A DNA stretch of 59,349 nt from JAVWPP01 sp036635835 (GCA_036635835.1 JAVWPP010000004.1:1-59349); one strand, 5' to 3'. Counted from the first letter of the stretch, positions 1-7,854 are shown. Numbers and translations: made by a program. The notes: generated from the sequence alone by a model not told the origin.

Positions 1-1595
1 GCTCTATAGCATCTTCCCACTCTTTGTAGTAAACTATCTGCTATACACATCTCCGTATGAAGTTCATCAAAATCTATATCCAAACTTGCCTCAACAATTT
101 GAGTTGAAACCCAAATTCCTTTTTTATTCACTGAATCTTTAGTTGTAAAATCTAATATTTTTTTTTCTAATTCATCTCTATCTTTTTTTATATATCTTGA
201 ATGAATTAAATTTATATCTATTTCATTATTTTTTGATTTTAGTTTCTTATATATTTCTTGTGCTTTTGAAACTGTATTACATATAACTAATACTTTTTTA
301 TCTTCAGCGCTTTCGAGTATTTTATCTAAATCTAATTCTTCACCTTTGATTTGAATAATATGTCTTTTGCTAAATTTTACATCTGTAAATTGCTTATATA
401 GATATTTAGTTTCTCCTATATTTTCATTTATCAACGTCTTAATAAATGGTGGCAATGTAGCGGTTATAATTGCAAATTTTCCACCCATATCTGTTATTAT
501 TTTTAATCCTATTATTAAGCACGCTATTATAGTACTTGAATACATTTGGATCTCATCTATTATTACTTTTGAATATTTTAAAGTAGCTGGGTAAATTTCA
601 GTTCCTAATGCTTTGAATGGAAATTTAAAAAGCTGATCCACTGTACAAACAGTTAAAGGCATTGATAATGCTTTAGCTTTTGCATATTTTTGAAATCCAT
701 TTTCTTCATCTATATAATATCCAATTGAATCTGAGTGCAATAATGCTACTTTAGAATAATTATATTTATCTCTTATTCTTTCATATATACTATTTGAGGC
801 TACTTTTAGTGGTAACGTATAAAATCCTTTATCATTATTAATCCATAGTAAAGCGCCTTCTGTTTTTCCAGTACCTGTTGGTGCAAGGATAATCAAATTT
901 TCATTACAATTATCTTTCATATACTGCTGAGCAGGAAGTAATGTTTTTTTAAATTTATCATTTATGGTCTTTGTAAGTGTGTTGTCGTTATCCGCTTTTT
1001 GTTCTTCTATATCTGAAATACCTGCACTTGCGGCATAATCTAATTTATTTAACATTCCTTTGATTAAAATATATTTTTCCCATTGATGAATATTCACCTC
1101 TGACTTATCATTACACTGATACTTAAATATTAACTTTTTAAGCCATCTTGTATTATACACTGCAGATTGGCCTAAAAATTTTTTCATATTAGTATCTGTA
1201 TAATTATCTAAAAAGTCCTTGTATTTATCCACTTCATTTGGACTGATTTTTTCTTCTCTTGTATGATGATAATGTATTGCTGTATATAATGCACATATAT
1301 ATTCCTCACCATATTTTTCATTCATGCTCCTAAAATCCATATAAAGTCCACTAATACATCCATGATTTATTTCAGTTATATTTCGTTCGATCTTTCCAGT
1401 TATTTTATTTTGAAATACTTGATTTACTTTACCTATGTCATGAAATTGACAAGCTATTCTTATAAGTTCTAATTCTGTTTTAGTAAAATGATCTCCATAT
1501 ATTTTACTAAATTTATCCATGCACTTTATAAGTTTTTCCGTATGCTCTTTTATTGTTTCCTTTGGATTAGACTTGGCTAAAAATTCTTTTTCCAT
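1..1595 (-). CDS. cas3: CRISPR-associated helicase-nuclease Cas3 (C-terminus outside window)
   Basis: Cas3 is recruited by Cascade to unwind and degrade target DNA. About 531 residues are visible. An N-terminal HD nuclease domain is shown by FHDIGK near residue 51 and a later NHG. A superfamily 2 helicase follows: Walker A APTGTGKT near residue 235, DEIQ near 345, TATLP near 370, VSTQIVEASLDID, and QRVGRC at the window edge. The ATG at 1595 is preceded by GGAGTAAT at proper spacing. It is the last visible gene of the cas operon, 45 bases after cas5, with a hairpin in the gap. Helicase motif VI is at the edge, so the C-terminal part and any cas4, cas1, cas2 or array lie outside. The identification is secure from the motifs and context. 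Confidence 0.96.
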   Translation of the reverse strand, partial: MEKEFLAKSNPKETIKEHTEKLIKCMDKFSKIYGDHFTKTELELIRIACQFHDIGKVNQVFQNKITGKIERNITEINHGCISGLYMDFRSMNEKYGEEYICALYTAIHYHHTREEKISPNEVDKYKDFLDNYTDTNMKKFLGQSAVYNTRWLKKLIFKYQCNDKSEVNIHQWEKYILIKGMLNKLDYAASAGISDIEEQKADNDNTLTKTINDKFKKTLLPAQQYMKDNCNENLIILAPTGTGKTEGALLWINNDKGFYTLPLKVASNSIYERIRDKYNYSKVALLHSDSIGYYIDEENGFQKYAKAKALSMPLTVCTVDQLFKFPFKALGTEIYPATLKYSKVIIDEIQMYSSTIIACLIIGLKIITDMGGKFAIITATLPPFIKTLINENIGETKYLYKQFTDVKFSKRHIIQIKGEELDLDKILESAEDKKVLVICNTVSKAQEIYKKLKSKNNEIDINLIHSRYIKKDRDELEKKILDFTTKDSVNKKGIWVSTQIVEASLDIDFDELHTEMCIADSLLQRVGRCYR

Positions 1596-1612
1596 AATTA
1601 CTCCTTATATAT

Positions 1613-1639
1613 AAAAGGACATGTAAAACATGCCCTTTT
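1613..1639 (-). terminator. hairpin between cas5 and cas3, possible attenuator
   Basis: A 12-bp stem with one A/C mismatch (AAAAGGACATGT pairing with ACATGCCCTTTT, 3-base loop) fills the short cas5-cas3 gap. On the operon strand it is followed only by TTTTATATAT, so it may be a partial terminator that lowers cas3 expression relative to Cascade, or an mRNA-processing or stability hairpin. Confidence 0.5.
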
Positions 1640-1640
1640 T

Positions 1641-2342
1641 TTATGCTAAAAATACCGGAATATTTTCATTATCTAAATAAATGTCCCCAAAAATTTCAGA
1701 ACCTTTAGATGCATAAACAACTGATATTTTTTCCTTCCACTTTCTTAATTTACTTTTTTCTTCAATATAGAATTCTTTATTGATTTTATATCTTGTACCA
1801 CTTTCATCTTCATCTAATATTGCTGTAGGAACATATGAATCATTTGGTAATATACTTCTGTCTGCTTTTGTCAATTCCACTTCTTTAACTTCAAGAATAT
1901 TTAGCAAATCTTCATGTCTACCTAAAGATAAATATGACTCTGGCTGTTTCAAACCCTCTAAAATGCTTGCAAAATCGTTTTCCTCTTTAGGAAGTATATG
2001 CAAAACGAATTCTATTTCTGTTATTAATTCAGTATATGCTATTCCTTTAAACATTCCATATTCTGTTTTACCATCACTAACCTTTACGTTATGTCTTCCT
2101 TTTTCACATTTTGTATTTGGCGAAAATGAATATCTTGTATACAAATCTGAAATCGTAGCTCCAGATATACCTTGAACGCTAACGTACATAGGATGATATG
2201 CTGTAAAATTGCAAGCTTTATGAATCATCCCTATAACAGTTGAATATGGTGGAAGTGGATATGTTTCTTTTATAATATAACTGGTTGGTTTTTTATAATT
2301 AACTAACGTTTGCTTACATTTTAATCTAATTGCTTTGCTCAT
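1641..2342 (-). CDS. cas5: type I-B Cascade subunit Cas5
   Basis: Cas5 caps the 5' handle of the crRNA in Cascade. The protein (233 residues) begins with the RAMP-type strand KAIRLKCKQTLVNYKKPTSY and continues with PLPPYSTVIGMIHKAC, the typical Cas5 N-terminal pattern, then a central GIAYTELITEIEF strand and an SYLSLGRHEDL segment. It overlaps the end of cas7 by 17 bases, which suggests translational coupling. A GAGGTAAG site inside cas7 serves as its ribosome binding site. Assignment to the I-B/Tneap-like branch rests on the Cas8b/Cst1 and Cas7/Cst2 neighbours. Confidence 0.92.
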   Translation of the reverse strand: MSKAIRLKCKQTLVNYKKPTSYIIKETYPLPPYSTVIGMIHKACNFTAYHPMYVSVQGISGATISDLYTRYSFSPNTKCEKGRHNVKVSDGKTEYGMFKGIAYTELITEIEFVLHILPKEENDFASILEGLKQPESYLSLGRHEDLLNILEVKEVELTKADRSILPNDSYVPTAILDEDESGTRYKINKEFYIEEKSKLRKWKEKISVVYASKGSEIFGDIYLDNENIPVFLA

Positions 2343-3201
2343 AATGTTTGCTTACCTCTTCTTTTAATTTATTGAAGCATGATTTTATAGATACCGCAGC
2401 TAATTCAGCTGATATTTCTTTATCGTTATTGAATATTCCATTTAACACACCAACTACAGTATTATTCTTAACATCTTCTGTCTCCATTATCTCTTTTATT
2501 GTTTCTATTGTAACCTTATTATTTAATACCTTAACATTGTTTTCAAAATATGGGCATTTTCTTTCATACAGTCCACCTATAACAAACAATGGCGCTAAAT
2601 TTTCTCTTCTACCTTTTATATCTCTATATAAATATGCAAGTGTATCTAAAAAATCGTTCACTCTTTTTGCTTTTTCTTTATTAGATATTTCTATTGTTTT
2701 ATCAATACCTACTTTATCTAAATCTATAGTTACGGTGTAAGCATAATATGAACTATGTATTTCACTTTGCGCTATAGCATTTTCGTAATTTCCTCTTTTA
2801 GCTAAGCCCATATTAGTTAGAAAATCCATATCACTATTATACGCCTCTAAAGATATAGCATTGCTTAATCTTACTACTGCAGCTCTTGTAATAGCATCTC
2901 CCTTAGCATCATCAGTTTTTGCTGTTGTACGCATATATCCGAATAAATCGATTTCTGGATATTTTTCGATCGTTGCATCCGGTGAAAATTGAACTACTTT
3001 ACTCTCTGCTGTTACAGGTGTATTGTTCCACCCTAATTGCTCTACTATACTATATCTTAACGCTTGTCTAGATATATATGTATACTGTTTATTATCACCT
3101 CTAGACATTTTCTTTAATTCTGTTAAATTTCCTATACCTTCTCCGTAATTTGCACTTTCTGCTTTCATAATGATTGATATTGTTAATCCGTTTTTATTCA
3201 T
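2326..3201 (-). CDS. cas7: type I-B Cascade backbone subunit Cas7 (Cst2/DevR family)
   Basis: Cas7 forms the helical backbone along the crRNA spacer. The 291-residue protein opens with LTISIIMKAESANYGEGIGN, then YTYISRQALRYSIVEQLGW, which are hallmarks of the Cst2/DevR (Cas7 group I-B) family, and includes the DLFGYMRT segment and a YAYTVTIDLDKVG strand. Its length is normal for the family. The start overlaps the end of cas8b by 8 bases. An AGGAGG site within the last cas8b codons sits just upstream of the ATG. No odd features were seen. Confidence 0.94.
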   Translation of the reverse strand: MNKNGLTISIIMKAESANYGEGIGNLTELKKMSRGDNKQYTYISRQALRYSIVEQLGWNNTPVTAESKVVQFSPDATIEKYPEIDLFGYMRTTAKTDDAKGDAITRAAVVRLSNAISLEAYNSDMDFLTNMGLAKRGNYENAIAQSEIHSSYYAYTVTIDLDKVGIDKTIEISNKEKAKRVNDFLDTLAYLYRDIKGRRENLAPLFVIGGLYERKCPYFENNVKVLNNKVTIETIKEIMETEDVKNNTVVGVLNGIFNNDKEISAELAAVSIKSCFNKLKEEVSKHYEQSN

Positions 3202-3517
3202 TTAAATTTTCCTCCTCTTCTTTCTTTTTGTTATATATTCCGCCTTTTAATCCCAATACAAAGGTATATCCTAGATCTAAGAAATCCTCATCATCTACAA
3301 ATATACTCATGAAATTTGCTGGAATTTGTTTTTTACATGAACTGTATAATCTTAAAATTAAATCGGTAAATTTATATTTATCACCAACTTTTAATGCGTT
3401 AAGCAATTGATATATAACACCTCTTAACGATTCTACATCTTTATTTGTGCTGTTTAAAAGCTCATTTCTTAACTCATTTGCACTTTTTCCTACGTAATAT
3501 AATTCATTTTTATTCAT
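3194..3517 (-). CDS. cas11b: Cas11b small subunit translated from within cas8b
   Basis: An in-frame ATG at 3517 (residue 458 of Cas8b) is preceded by AAGGGGGG at 3525-3532, exactly 7 bases upstream. This is the strongest Shine-Dalgarno sequence in the operon, and it lies in the middle of a coding region. The product would be 107 residues, starting MNKNELYYVGKSANELRNEL and predicted largely alpha-helical. Small subunits encoded inside the large-subunit gene are established for types I-B, I-C and I-D, so size, position and helicity all fit. Translation itself is inferred. Confidence 0.75.
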   Translation of the reverse strand: MNKNELYYVGKSANELRNELLNSTNKDVESLRGVIYQLLNALKVGDKYKFTDLILRLYSSCKKQIPANFMSIFVDDEDFLDLGYTFVLGLKGGIYNKKKEEEENLNE

Positions 3518-4888
3518 TTCATAACCCCCCTTACTTTCTTGCCTCATTGCTATTTGTACATCCATTATTGTACTTACATTGTTTTTTAAATAATCATCTT
3601 GAATAGAATATCTTAAAAGTTTATTTATAAGTTGATATTGATTTTTATATTCTAGTATATTTTGCAATACACTAAGATATATGTTAACGTATTCTCCATT
3701 GATATTCACCATTTTCTTTTCAGATAAATTAGTTAAACTTTTTTCTGCTATGCTAAGTATATTTACAATGTTTTTGCCTATAATATTAAAATTATATATT
3801 TGCTTTTCTCCCCTTGGTGTTGTTACAGTTTTTCTGCTTACAACTTGAACATTATGCATTATGATTTTTTTTTCTTTTACTATATTGTTCATAAGCTTCG
3901 TATAAACTTGATAATACATTTTACTCTTTGTATCTACGTCTATTTTACCTTTTTCTCTTTTATTCAAATTCAATAAATTTATAATGCTATCGTTTGAATT
4001 TATAAATATAAAATCACTAGAGTATTTATTGAAACCAATAGGGACTAATGCATATGCAAATGCACATTTAGGGCATATAAACGCATCTACATTAAAGTTC
4101 CAAAATGCTGATTTCTTTCTACCCAAATCATCCATTGTATCACACATCATAGATAATTTGCATTCTTTTTTATATATTTCTCCACATTCTATGCATGTTT
4201 TTTTACATTTGTTTTTTTGTGTTTTTTGATCAATTTCTATATGCTCAAGTAAGGGTAGCGTAAACTCGCTATTATATTCGTCATACATGTTATTTTTAAC
4301 TTTTTGTCTATTTAAAAAGCATATTCCATCCCAAAATTTATTTATAATCGTATATGCAATTAATTTCATATAGAAAGTTTCTTTAATTTCTGGTATATTT
4401 AAATGTTCCTTAATTTTTTCAACGCTTTCTATAATTTCATCTGAACTTTTTGATAACTTTAATGTTTTAAGCTCTTGATATAAATCCAGTTCTTTATTTA
4501 TTAAAGTTGTCCTTATTGTTTCATAGCCCGTTTTTAAGCTAGCTGAATTTAAAGAATCTATTATAAATTTCTTATTTTCTTTAATGATTTTTTCGTTATC
4601 TTTTGTGCTTTCTTCTTTTAAAATAGCTTTTAAAGAATCAATTTTCTCAAAAACCTTGTATAACTTTGTTTCTTTTGCATATATATCTATATATGTTTCA
4701 AATATATTCTTAGTCAAGTCATTTTCTTTAACATATGATTTGCTTAAATATAATTTTTGGTTTTCTATAATATAGTCAGTTTTATTGTCTGCCCCTGAGT
4801 GTTCTAACACTTTTAACAAACCAATGATTCCAGCATTCATATAAAAATCATTTAGCTCATATATTATAAATTCGTTTTCATCAATCAT
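3194..4888 (-). CDS. cas8b: type I-B Cascade large subunit Cas8b (Cst1 family)
   Basis: The large subunit recognises the PAM and helps recruit Cas3. The protein has 564 residues. The N-terminus (YELNDFYMNAGIIGLLKVLE) is typical of the Cst1/Cas8b1 family. Cysteines near 228, 232, 235 and 243 (CKKTCIECGEIYKKEC) and a CPKC near 272 form a zinc-ribbon-like module, also typical. The C-terminal 107 residues are mostly helical and can be translated separately from an internal start as Cas11b (own entry). cas6 lies 10 bases upstream. Family assignment is confident and sub-family naming moderately so. Confidence 0.92.
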   Translation of the reverse strand: MIDENEFIIYELNDFYMNAGIIGLLKVLEHSGADNKTDYIIENQKLYLSKSYVKENDLTKNIFETYIDIYAKETKLYKVFEKIDSLKAILKEESTKDNEKIIKENKKFIIDSLNSASLKTGYETIRTTLINKELDLYQELKTLKLSKSSDEIIESVEKIKEHLNIPEIKETFYMKLIAYTIINKFWDGICFLNRQKVKNNMYDEYNSEFTLPLLEHIEIDQKTQKNKCKKTCIECGEIYKKECKLSMMCDTMDDLGRKKSAFWNFNVDAFICPKCAFAYALVPIGFNKYSSDFIFINSNDSIINLLNLNKREKGKIDVDTKSKMYYQVYTKLMNNIVKEKKIIMHNVQVVSRKTVTTPRGEKQIYNFNIIGKNIVNILSIAEKSLTNLSEKKMVNINGEYVNIYLSVLQNILEYKNQYQLINKLLRYSIQDDYLKNNVSTIMDVQIAMRQESKGGYEMNKNELYYVGKSANELRNELLNSTNKDVESLRGVIYQLLNALKVGDKYKFTDLILRLYSSCKKQIPANFMSIFVDDEDFLDLGYTFVLGLKGGIYNKKKEEEENLNE

Positions 4889-4898
4889 TTTTTCCTCC

Positions 4899-5618
4899 TT
4901 AGCCTATAATTTTGAAATATCCAAATCCGCTATTTCTTTGTGATCCTATTCCGCTTAACATCAAGAAGTTAAGTAATTCTAGATTTCCTTTTATTTGATA
5001 TATACCTGCATTTGCTTGAACATTTTTATTATACAGTTTAACTACTACTTTTTTAGGTTTGATCGGTATTATTTCAAAATCTGTTGTATCTATAATTAAA
5101 TTATTGTTCAATATACTATTCGAAATATTTTGTTTCAGTTTTTCTTGAAAGTCATCTTCATCATAACCAACGTACCAATCTTTGTTGTTTTCTTTGTCAT
5201 GCGATCTGACTATAACTGGACTTAAAAACTTAACTATTATATCTTTACTAAATATTTCATTTGTTCTTAAAAAAGTTATTTCTTTTAATGTGAAACTATT
5301 TCTATAAATACTAAACTTCTTATTAAGTTGTCCTAAAAAACTATTATAGAATATTAACAAATCTTCGTACTTCCAAGTTGAAAAATAAATATACATTATA
5401 TTATTCTCAACTTTCACTTCTTCTTTATTGAATTTTGGATTTGCAAGTATAATTGAGAACGTATATGATTTACTCTTATTCAATGTTTTATCATAGAAAT
5501 TGTTATATATATTTTCATCATATTCTTGTACACTCTTTTTAAAAAAACTTACAATTGATGATCTATATTTAATATCCAAAATACTATTATCCAATTCTAT
5601 TTTTAATTTTATATTCAT
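4899..5618 (-). CDS. cas6: CRISPR repeat endoribonuclease Cas6
   Basis: Cas6 cuts the repeat RNA to make crRNAs. The 239-residue protein starts with a ferredoxin-like strand (MNIKLKIELDNS). It ends with the glycine-rich loop GIGSQRNSGFGYFKIIG, the hallmark of Cas6. A central FLSPVIVRSHDKENNKDW segment matches the family's middle strand. The start has GGAGAG at good spacing. It is the first gene of the cas operon. Its 205-base 5' leader contains two repeat-like sequences that Cas6 itself might process (see the mini-CRISPR entry). Confidence 0.93.
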   Translation of the reverse strand: MNIKLKIELDNSILDIKYRSSIVSFFKKSVQEYDENIYNNFYDKTLNKSKSYTFSIILANPKFNKEEVKVENNIMYIYFSTWKYEDLLIFYNSFLGQLNKKFSIYRNSFTLKEITFLRTNEIFSKDIIVKFLSPVIVRSHDKENNKDWYVGYDEDDFQEKLKQNISNSILNNNLIIDTTDFEIIPIKPKKVVVKLYNKNVQANAGIYQIKGNLELLNFLMLSGIGSQRNSGFGYFKIIG

Positions 5619-5643
5619 TTTTTCTCTCCTTTCTTTAAATTTT

Positions 5644-5726
5644 TAACACATTTCAATTTGATTAGATTATTAGTTTATAACATGATATAGTGTATACGTT
5701 TACATTACAGTTTGATTAGATTATGC
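5644..5726 (-). CRISPR. creR-like mini-CRISPR: degenerate repeat, 25-nt spacer, degenerate repeat
   Basis: Read on the minus strand, 5726-5698 and 5672-5644 are two 29-nt repeat-like units. Their shared 23-base core (5702-5724 and 5648-5670) differs at only two positions. The upstream unit ends in CTGTAATGTAAAC, resembling the AATGTAAAT ends of known clostridial I-B repeats, and would give the 8-nt handle ATGTAAAC. The 25-base stretch between them (5697-5673) begins GTATACACTATATCAT. Those 16 bases recur, opposite in orientation, at 5824-5839 over the operon's own -10 box, next to CCT. The unit lies inside the cas6 leader, 26 bases before the cas6 ATG. I interpret it as a guide that directs Cascade to repress its own promoter. 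Guide function is inference. Confidence 0.75.
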
Positions 5727-5757
5727 GTATACATAATGAAATAAATATGGTATACTA

Positions 5758-5814
5758 TTTAGAACATCTATTAAAAATAAACATATGATTTTACTTTTTA
5801 TAAAGTGTTCTAAA
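5758..5814. repeat. inverted repeat in the cas6 leader
   Basis: TTTAGAACA (5758-5766) and TGTTCTAAA (5806-5814) form a perfect 9-bp inverted repeat with a 39-base loop. It sits between the cas promoter and the mini-CRISPR, so it would be part of the leader RNA. Function is unknown; it could be an RNA stem or a pair of operator half-sites. Confidence 0.5.
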
Positions 5815-5820
5815 TCTAAG

Positions 5821-5839
5821 CCTGTATACACTATATCAT
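5821..5839 (+). other. protospacer-like target of the creR-like spacer, with CCT PAM
   Basis: CCT at 5821-5823 is followed by the 16 bases GTATACACTATATCAT, identical to the 5' (seed) end of the spacer-like stretch at 5697-5673 (minus). CCW is the PAM known for clostridial type I-B systems. The match covers the -10 box of the cas promoter. Past base 16 the match breaks down, which in published cases favours binding without cleavage. Confidence 0.7.
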
Positions 5840-5858
5840 AAACTTTTTGTTATTGCAA
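5830..5858 (-). promoter_or_regulatory. promoter of the cas6-cas3 operon
   Basis: Minus-strand TTGCAA (5853-5858), a 17-base spacer and TATAGT (5830-5835) form a good sigma-A promoter. The predicted start near 5823 gives a leader of about 205 bases that includes the inverted repeat and the mini-CRISPR. Its -10 box lies inside the putative creR target. Confidence 0.75.
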
Positions 5859-5931
5859 GTCTTTTTATTATTTTTTTTGCTTTTTTATATTTTTTAATTT
5901 TATAAACGATATGTATATATAAATTTATAAA

Positions 5932-5970
5932 AAAAATGCACACATATTTTAGATATATGTGTGCGTTTTT
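5932..5970 (-). terminator. terminator after the GGGtGRT gene
   Basis: GCACACATAT (5938-5947) pairs with ATATGTGTGC (5955-5964). A runs and T runs flank both sides, so it works in both directions. On the minus strand it ends the GGGtGRT transcript and insulates the cas promoter. The stretch 5971-6061 is AT-rich with nothing recognisable. Confidence 0.85.
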
Positions 5971-6061
5971 TATTTTTTTATTTTTTTATTTTTTCAATTC
6001 TATATTCTCATATATATTTTTGCTATATATATATAAATATATTTTCTACGTTTTCTTTTAA

Positions 6062-7063
6062 TTATTTGCTCATTGCTTCTTCTACTGCAACTGCAACAGA
6101 AACTGTAGCACCTACCATAGGGTTATTTCCCATTCCTATTAGTCCCATCATTTCTACGTGAGCTGGCACTGAAGAAGAACCGGCAAACTGCGCGTCTGAG
6201 TGCATTCTACCCATTGTATCTGTCATACCGTATGAAGCAGGTCCTGCTCCAACGTTATCTGGATGAAGAGTTCTTCCTGTTCCTCCACCTGAAGCAACTG
6301 AGAAGTATTTTTTACCTTGTTCTATGCATTCTTTTTTGTATGTTCCTGCAACTGGGTGTTGGAACCTAGTTGGGTTAGTAGAGTTTCCAGTTATAGATAC
6401 GTCTACTCCTTCGTGATGCATTATTGCAACGCCTTCTCTAACATCGTCACTTCCGTAGCAGTTAACTTTAGCTCTTTCTCCTTTAGAGTATGGTGTTTTG
6501 CTTATAATTGTTAATTTGCCTGTGTAGTAATCTAAAGAAGTTTCTACAAATGTAAATCCGTTTATTCTAGATATAATTTGTGCTGCATCTTTTCCAAGTC
6601 CGTTTAAGATTACTCTTAGTGGCTCTTTTCTAACTTTGTTTGCAGATCTTGCAATTCCTATTGCGCCTTCTGCTGCTGCAAATGATTCGTGTCCTGCTAG
6701 AAAAGCGAAGCATTTTGTTTCATCTCTAAGTAGCATTGCTGCTAGATTTCCATGTCCTAGTCCTACTTTTCTATCGTCGGCTACAGAGCCAGGTATGCAG
6801 AAAGATTGTAGTCCTTCTCCTATTGCTTCTGCTGCTTTATCTGCTTTTGTAGCGCCTTTAACTATTGCAATTGCTGCACCTACTGTGTAGGCATAGCAAG
6901 CGTTGTCAAAGCATATTGGTTGTATTTCTTTAACAATTGTAAATACATCTATTCCTTTGCTAGCACAAATTTCTTTTGCTTCTTCTATAGATTTTATATT
7001 GTATTTGTTTAATACTGCATTTACTTGTTTTATTCTTCTTTCATAACTTTCAAATAATTCCAT
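6062..7063 (-). CDS. GGGtGRT protein, function unknown
   Basis: This protein of 333 residues contains the family signature GGGTGRTLHPDNVGAGPASYGM near residues 260-280 (listed here as key residues GGGTGRT then HPDNVGAGPASYG). It belongs to the conserved clostridial family named after that motif. The family is soluble and alpha/beta-like with many Gly-rich loops; its biochemical role has not been established to my knowledge. It is 12 bases downstream of a NifU-like Fe-S scaffold gene with which it usually travels, which suggests a joint role in Fe-S or sulfur chemistry (inference). Start: ATG at 7063 after GGGGGC. Confidence 0.9.
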   Translation of the reverse strand: MELFESYERRIKQVNAVLNKYNIKSIEEAKEICASKGIDVFTIVKEIQPICFDNACYAYTVGAAIAIVKGATKADKAAEAIGEGLQSFCIPGSVADDRKVGLGHGNLAAMLLRDETKCFAFLAGHESFAAAEGAIGIARSANKVRKEPLRVILNGLGKDAAQIISRINGFTFVETSLDYYTGKLTIISKTPYSKGERAKVNCYGSDDVREGVAIMHHEGVDVSITGNSTNPTRFQHPVAGTYKKECIEQGKKYFSVASGGGTGRTLHPDNVGAGPASYGMTDTMGRMHSDAQFAGSSSVPAHVEMMGLIGMGNNPMVGATVSVAVAVEEAMSK

Positions 7064-7075
7064 AACATTGCCCCC

Positions 7076-7768
7076 TTATTCGTGTCTTGGATCTATAACT
7101 TTTGCTGCTTCGTCAAATCTACCGTATTTTCCGCTAGCTTTTTCTATTGCTTCCATTGGTTCTAATCCTTTTTTTATATTCTCCATCATCTTACCTAGGT
7201 TAACAAATTTATATCCTATTGTTTGATTGTCTTCATCTAGAGCTACATCTGTAATGTATCCTTCTGCAAGTTCAAGATATCTTGGTCCTTTTAGATTAGT
7301 ACTATAGCAAGTTCCTGTTTGGCTTCTAAGTCCTTTTCCAAGGTCCTCTAGTCCTGCTCCTACTGGTAATCCACCTTCTGAAAATGCAGATTGTGTTCTA
7401 CCATATACGATTTGCAAGAAAAGTTCTCTCATTGCTACGTTTATTGCGTCGCAAACTAAGTCTGTATTTAATGCTTCTAGTAAAGTTTTTCCTGTAAGTA
7501 TTTCAGATGCCATTGCTGCTGAATGTGTCATTCCTGAGCATCCTATTGTCTCTATTAAGGCTTCTTCTATTATTCCTTCTTTAACGTTTAATGTTAATTT
7601 GCAAGCTCCTTGTTGTGGTGCACACCAGCCTATTCCGTGTGTAAGACCTGAAATGTCACTAATTTTTTTAGAACATACCCATTTTCCTTCTTCTGGAATT
7701 GGCGCAGGTTCATGTTTTGCGCCTTTTGCAACTACGCACATGTTGTTTACTTCGTGTGAATAAATCAT
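7076..7768 (-). CDS. NifU/IscU-like iron-sulfur cluster assembly scaffold protein
   Basis: The 230-residue protein contains GCSGMTHSAAMASEIL near residue 80-95, matching the GC(G)-S-x-M-x-SE pattern around the second scaffold cysteine of IscU/NifU. Further cysteines lie in GWCAPQQGACKL (about residues 48-57) and in GTCYSTNL further on. It is longer than IscU. No cysteine desulfurase or SUF genes are nearby. It is the first gene of a two-gene operon with the GGGtGRT protein. GGAGGTATTAC precedes the ATG. Assignment to this clostridial scaffold subfamily is confident, but its client proteins are unknown. Confidence 0.85.
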   Translation of the reverse strand: MIYSHEVNNMCVVAKGAKHEPAPIPEEGKWVCSKKISDISGLTHGIGWCAPQQGACKLTLNVKEGIIEEALIETIGCSGMTHSAAMASEILTGKTLLEALNTDLVCDAINVAMRELFLQIVYGRTQSAFSEGGLPVGAGLEDLGKGLRSQTGTCYSTNLKGPRYLELAEGYITDVALDEDNQTIGYKFVNLGKMMENIKKGLEPMEAIEKASGKYGRFDEAAKVIDPRHE

Positions 7769-7825
7769 TGTAATACCTCCTATATTGTTATTTGTATATA
7801 TTTTTGTTTTCTAATATATATACAA

Positions 7826-7854
7826 ATTGTAACATAGTATAGTTAAAATTTCAA
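7826..7854 (-). promoter_or_regulatory. promoter of the scaffold-GGGtGRT operon
   Basis: Minus-strand TTGAAA (7849-7854), 17 bases, TACAAT (7826-7831). An imperfect palindrome TTTGTATATAT...ATATATACAAA (about 7791-7826) lies directly downstream and could form a leader stem or operator. Confidence 0.75.

Noticed and set aside
5644..5726. A conventional CRISPR array in the cas6 leader
   Set aside because: Only two diverged repeat-like units and a short 25-base spacer; a real array was not seen in the window, so the mini-CRISPR regulator reading fits better.
5673..5844. A MITE or insertion-sequence remnant bounded by the inverted repeats
   Set aside because: No target-site duplication was seen and the right arm coincides precisely with a good promoter -10 and a CCT, better explained as a guide-target pair; kept as a minor alternative.
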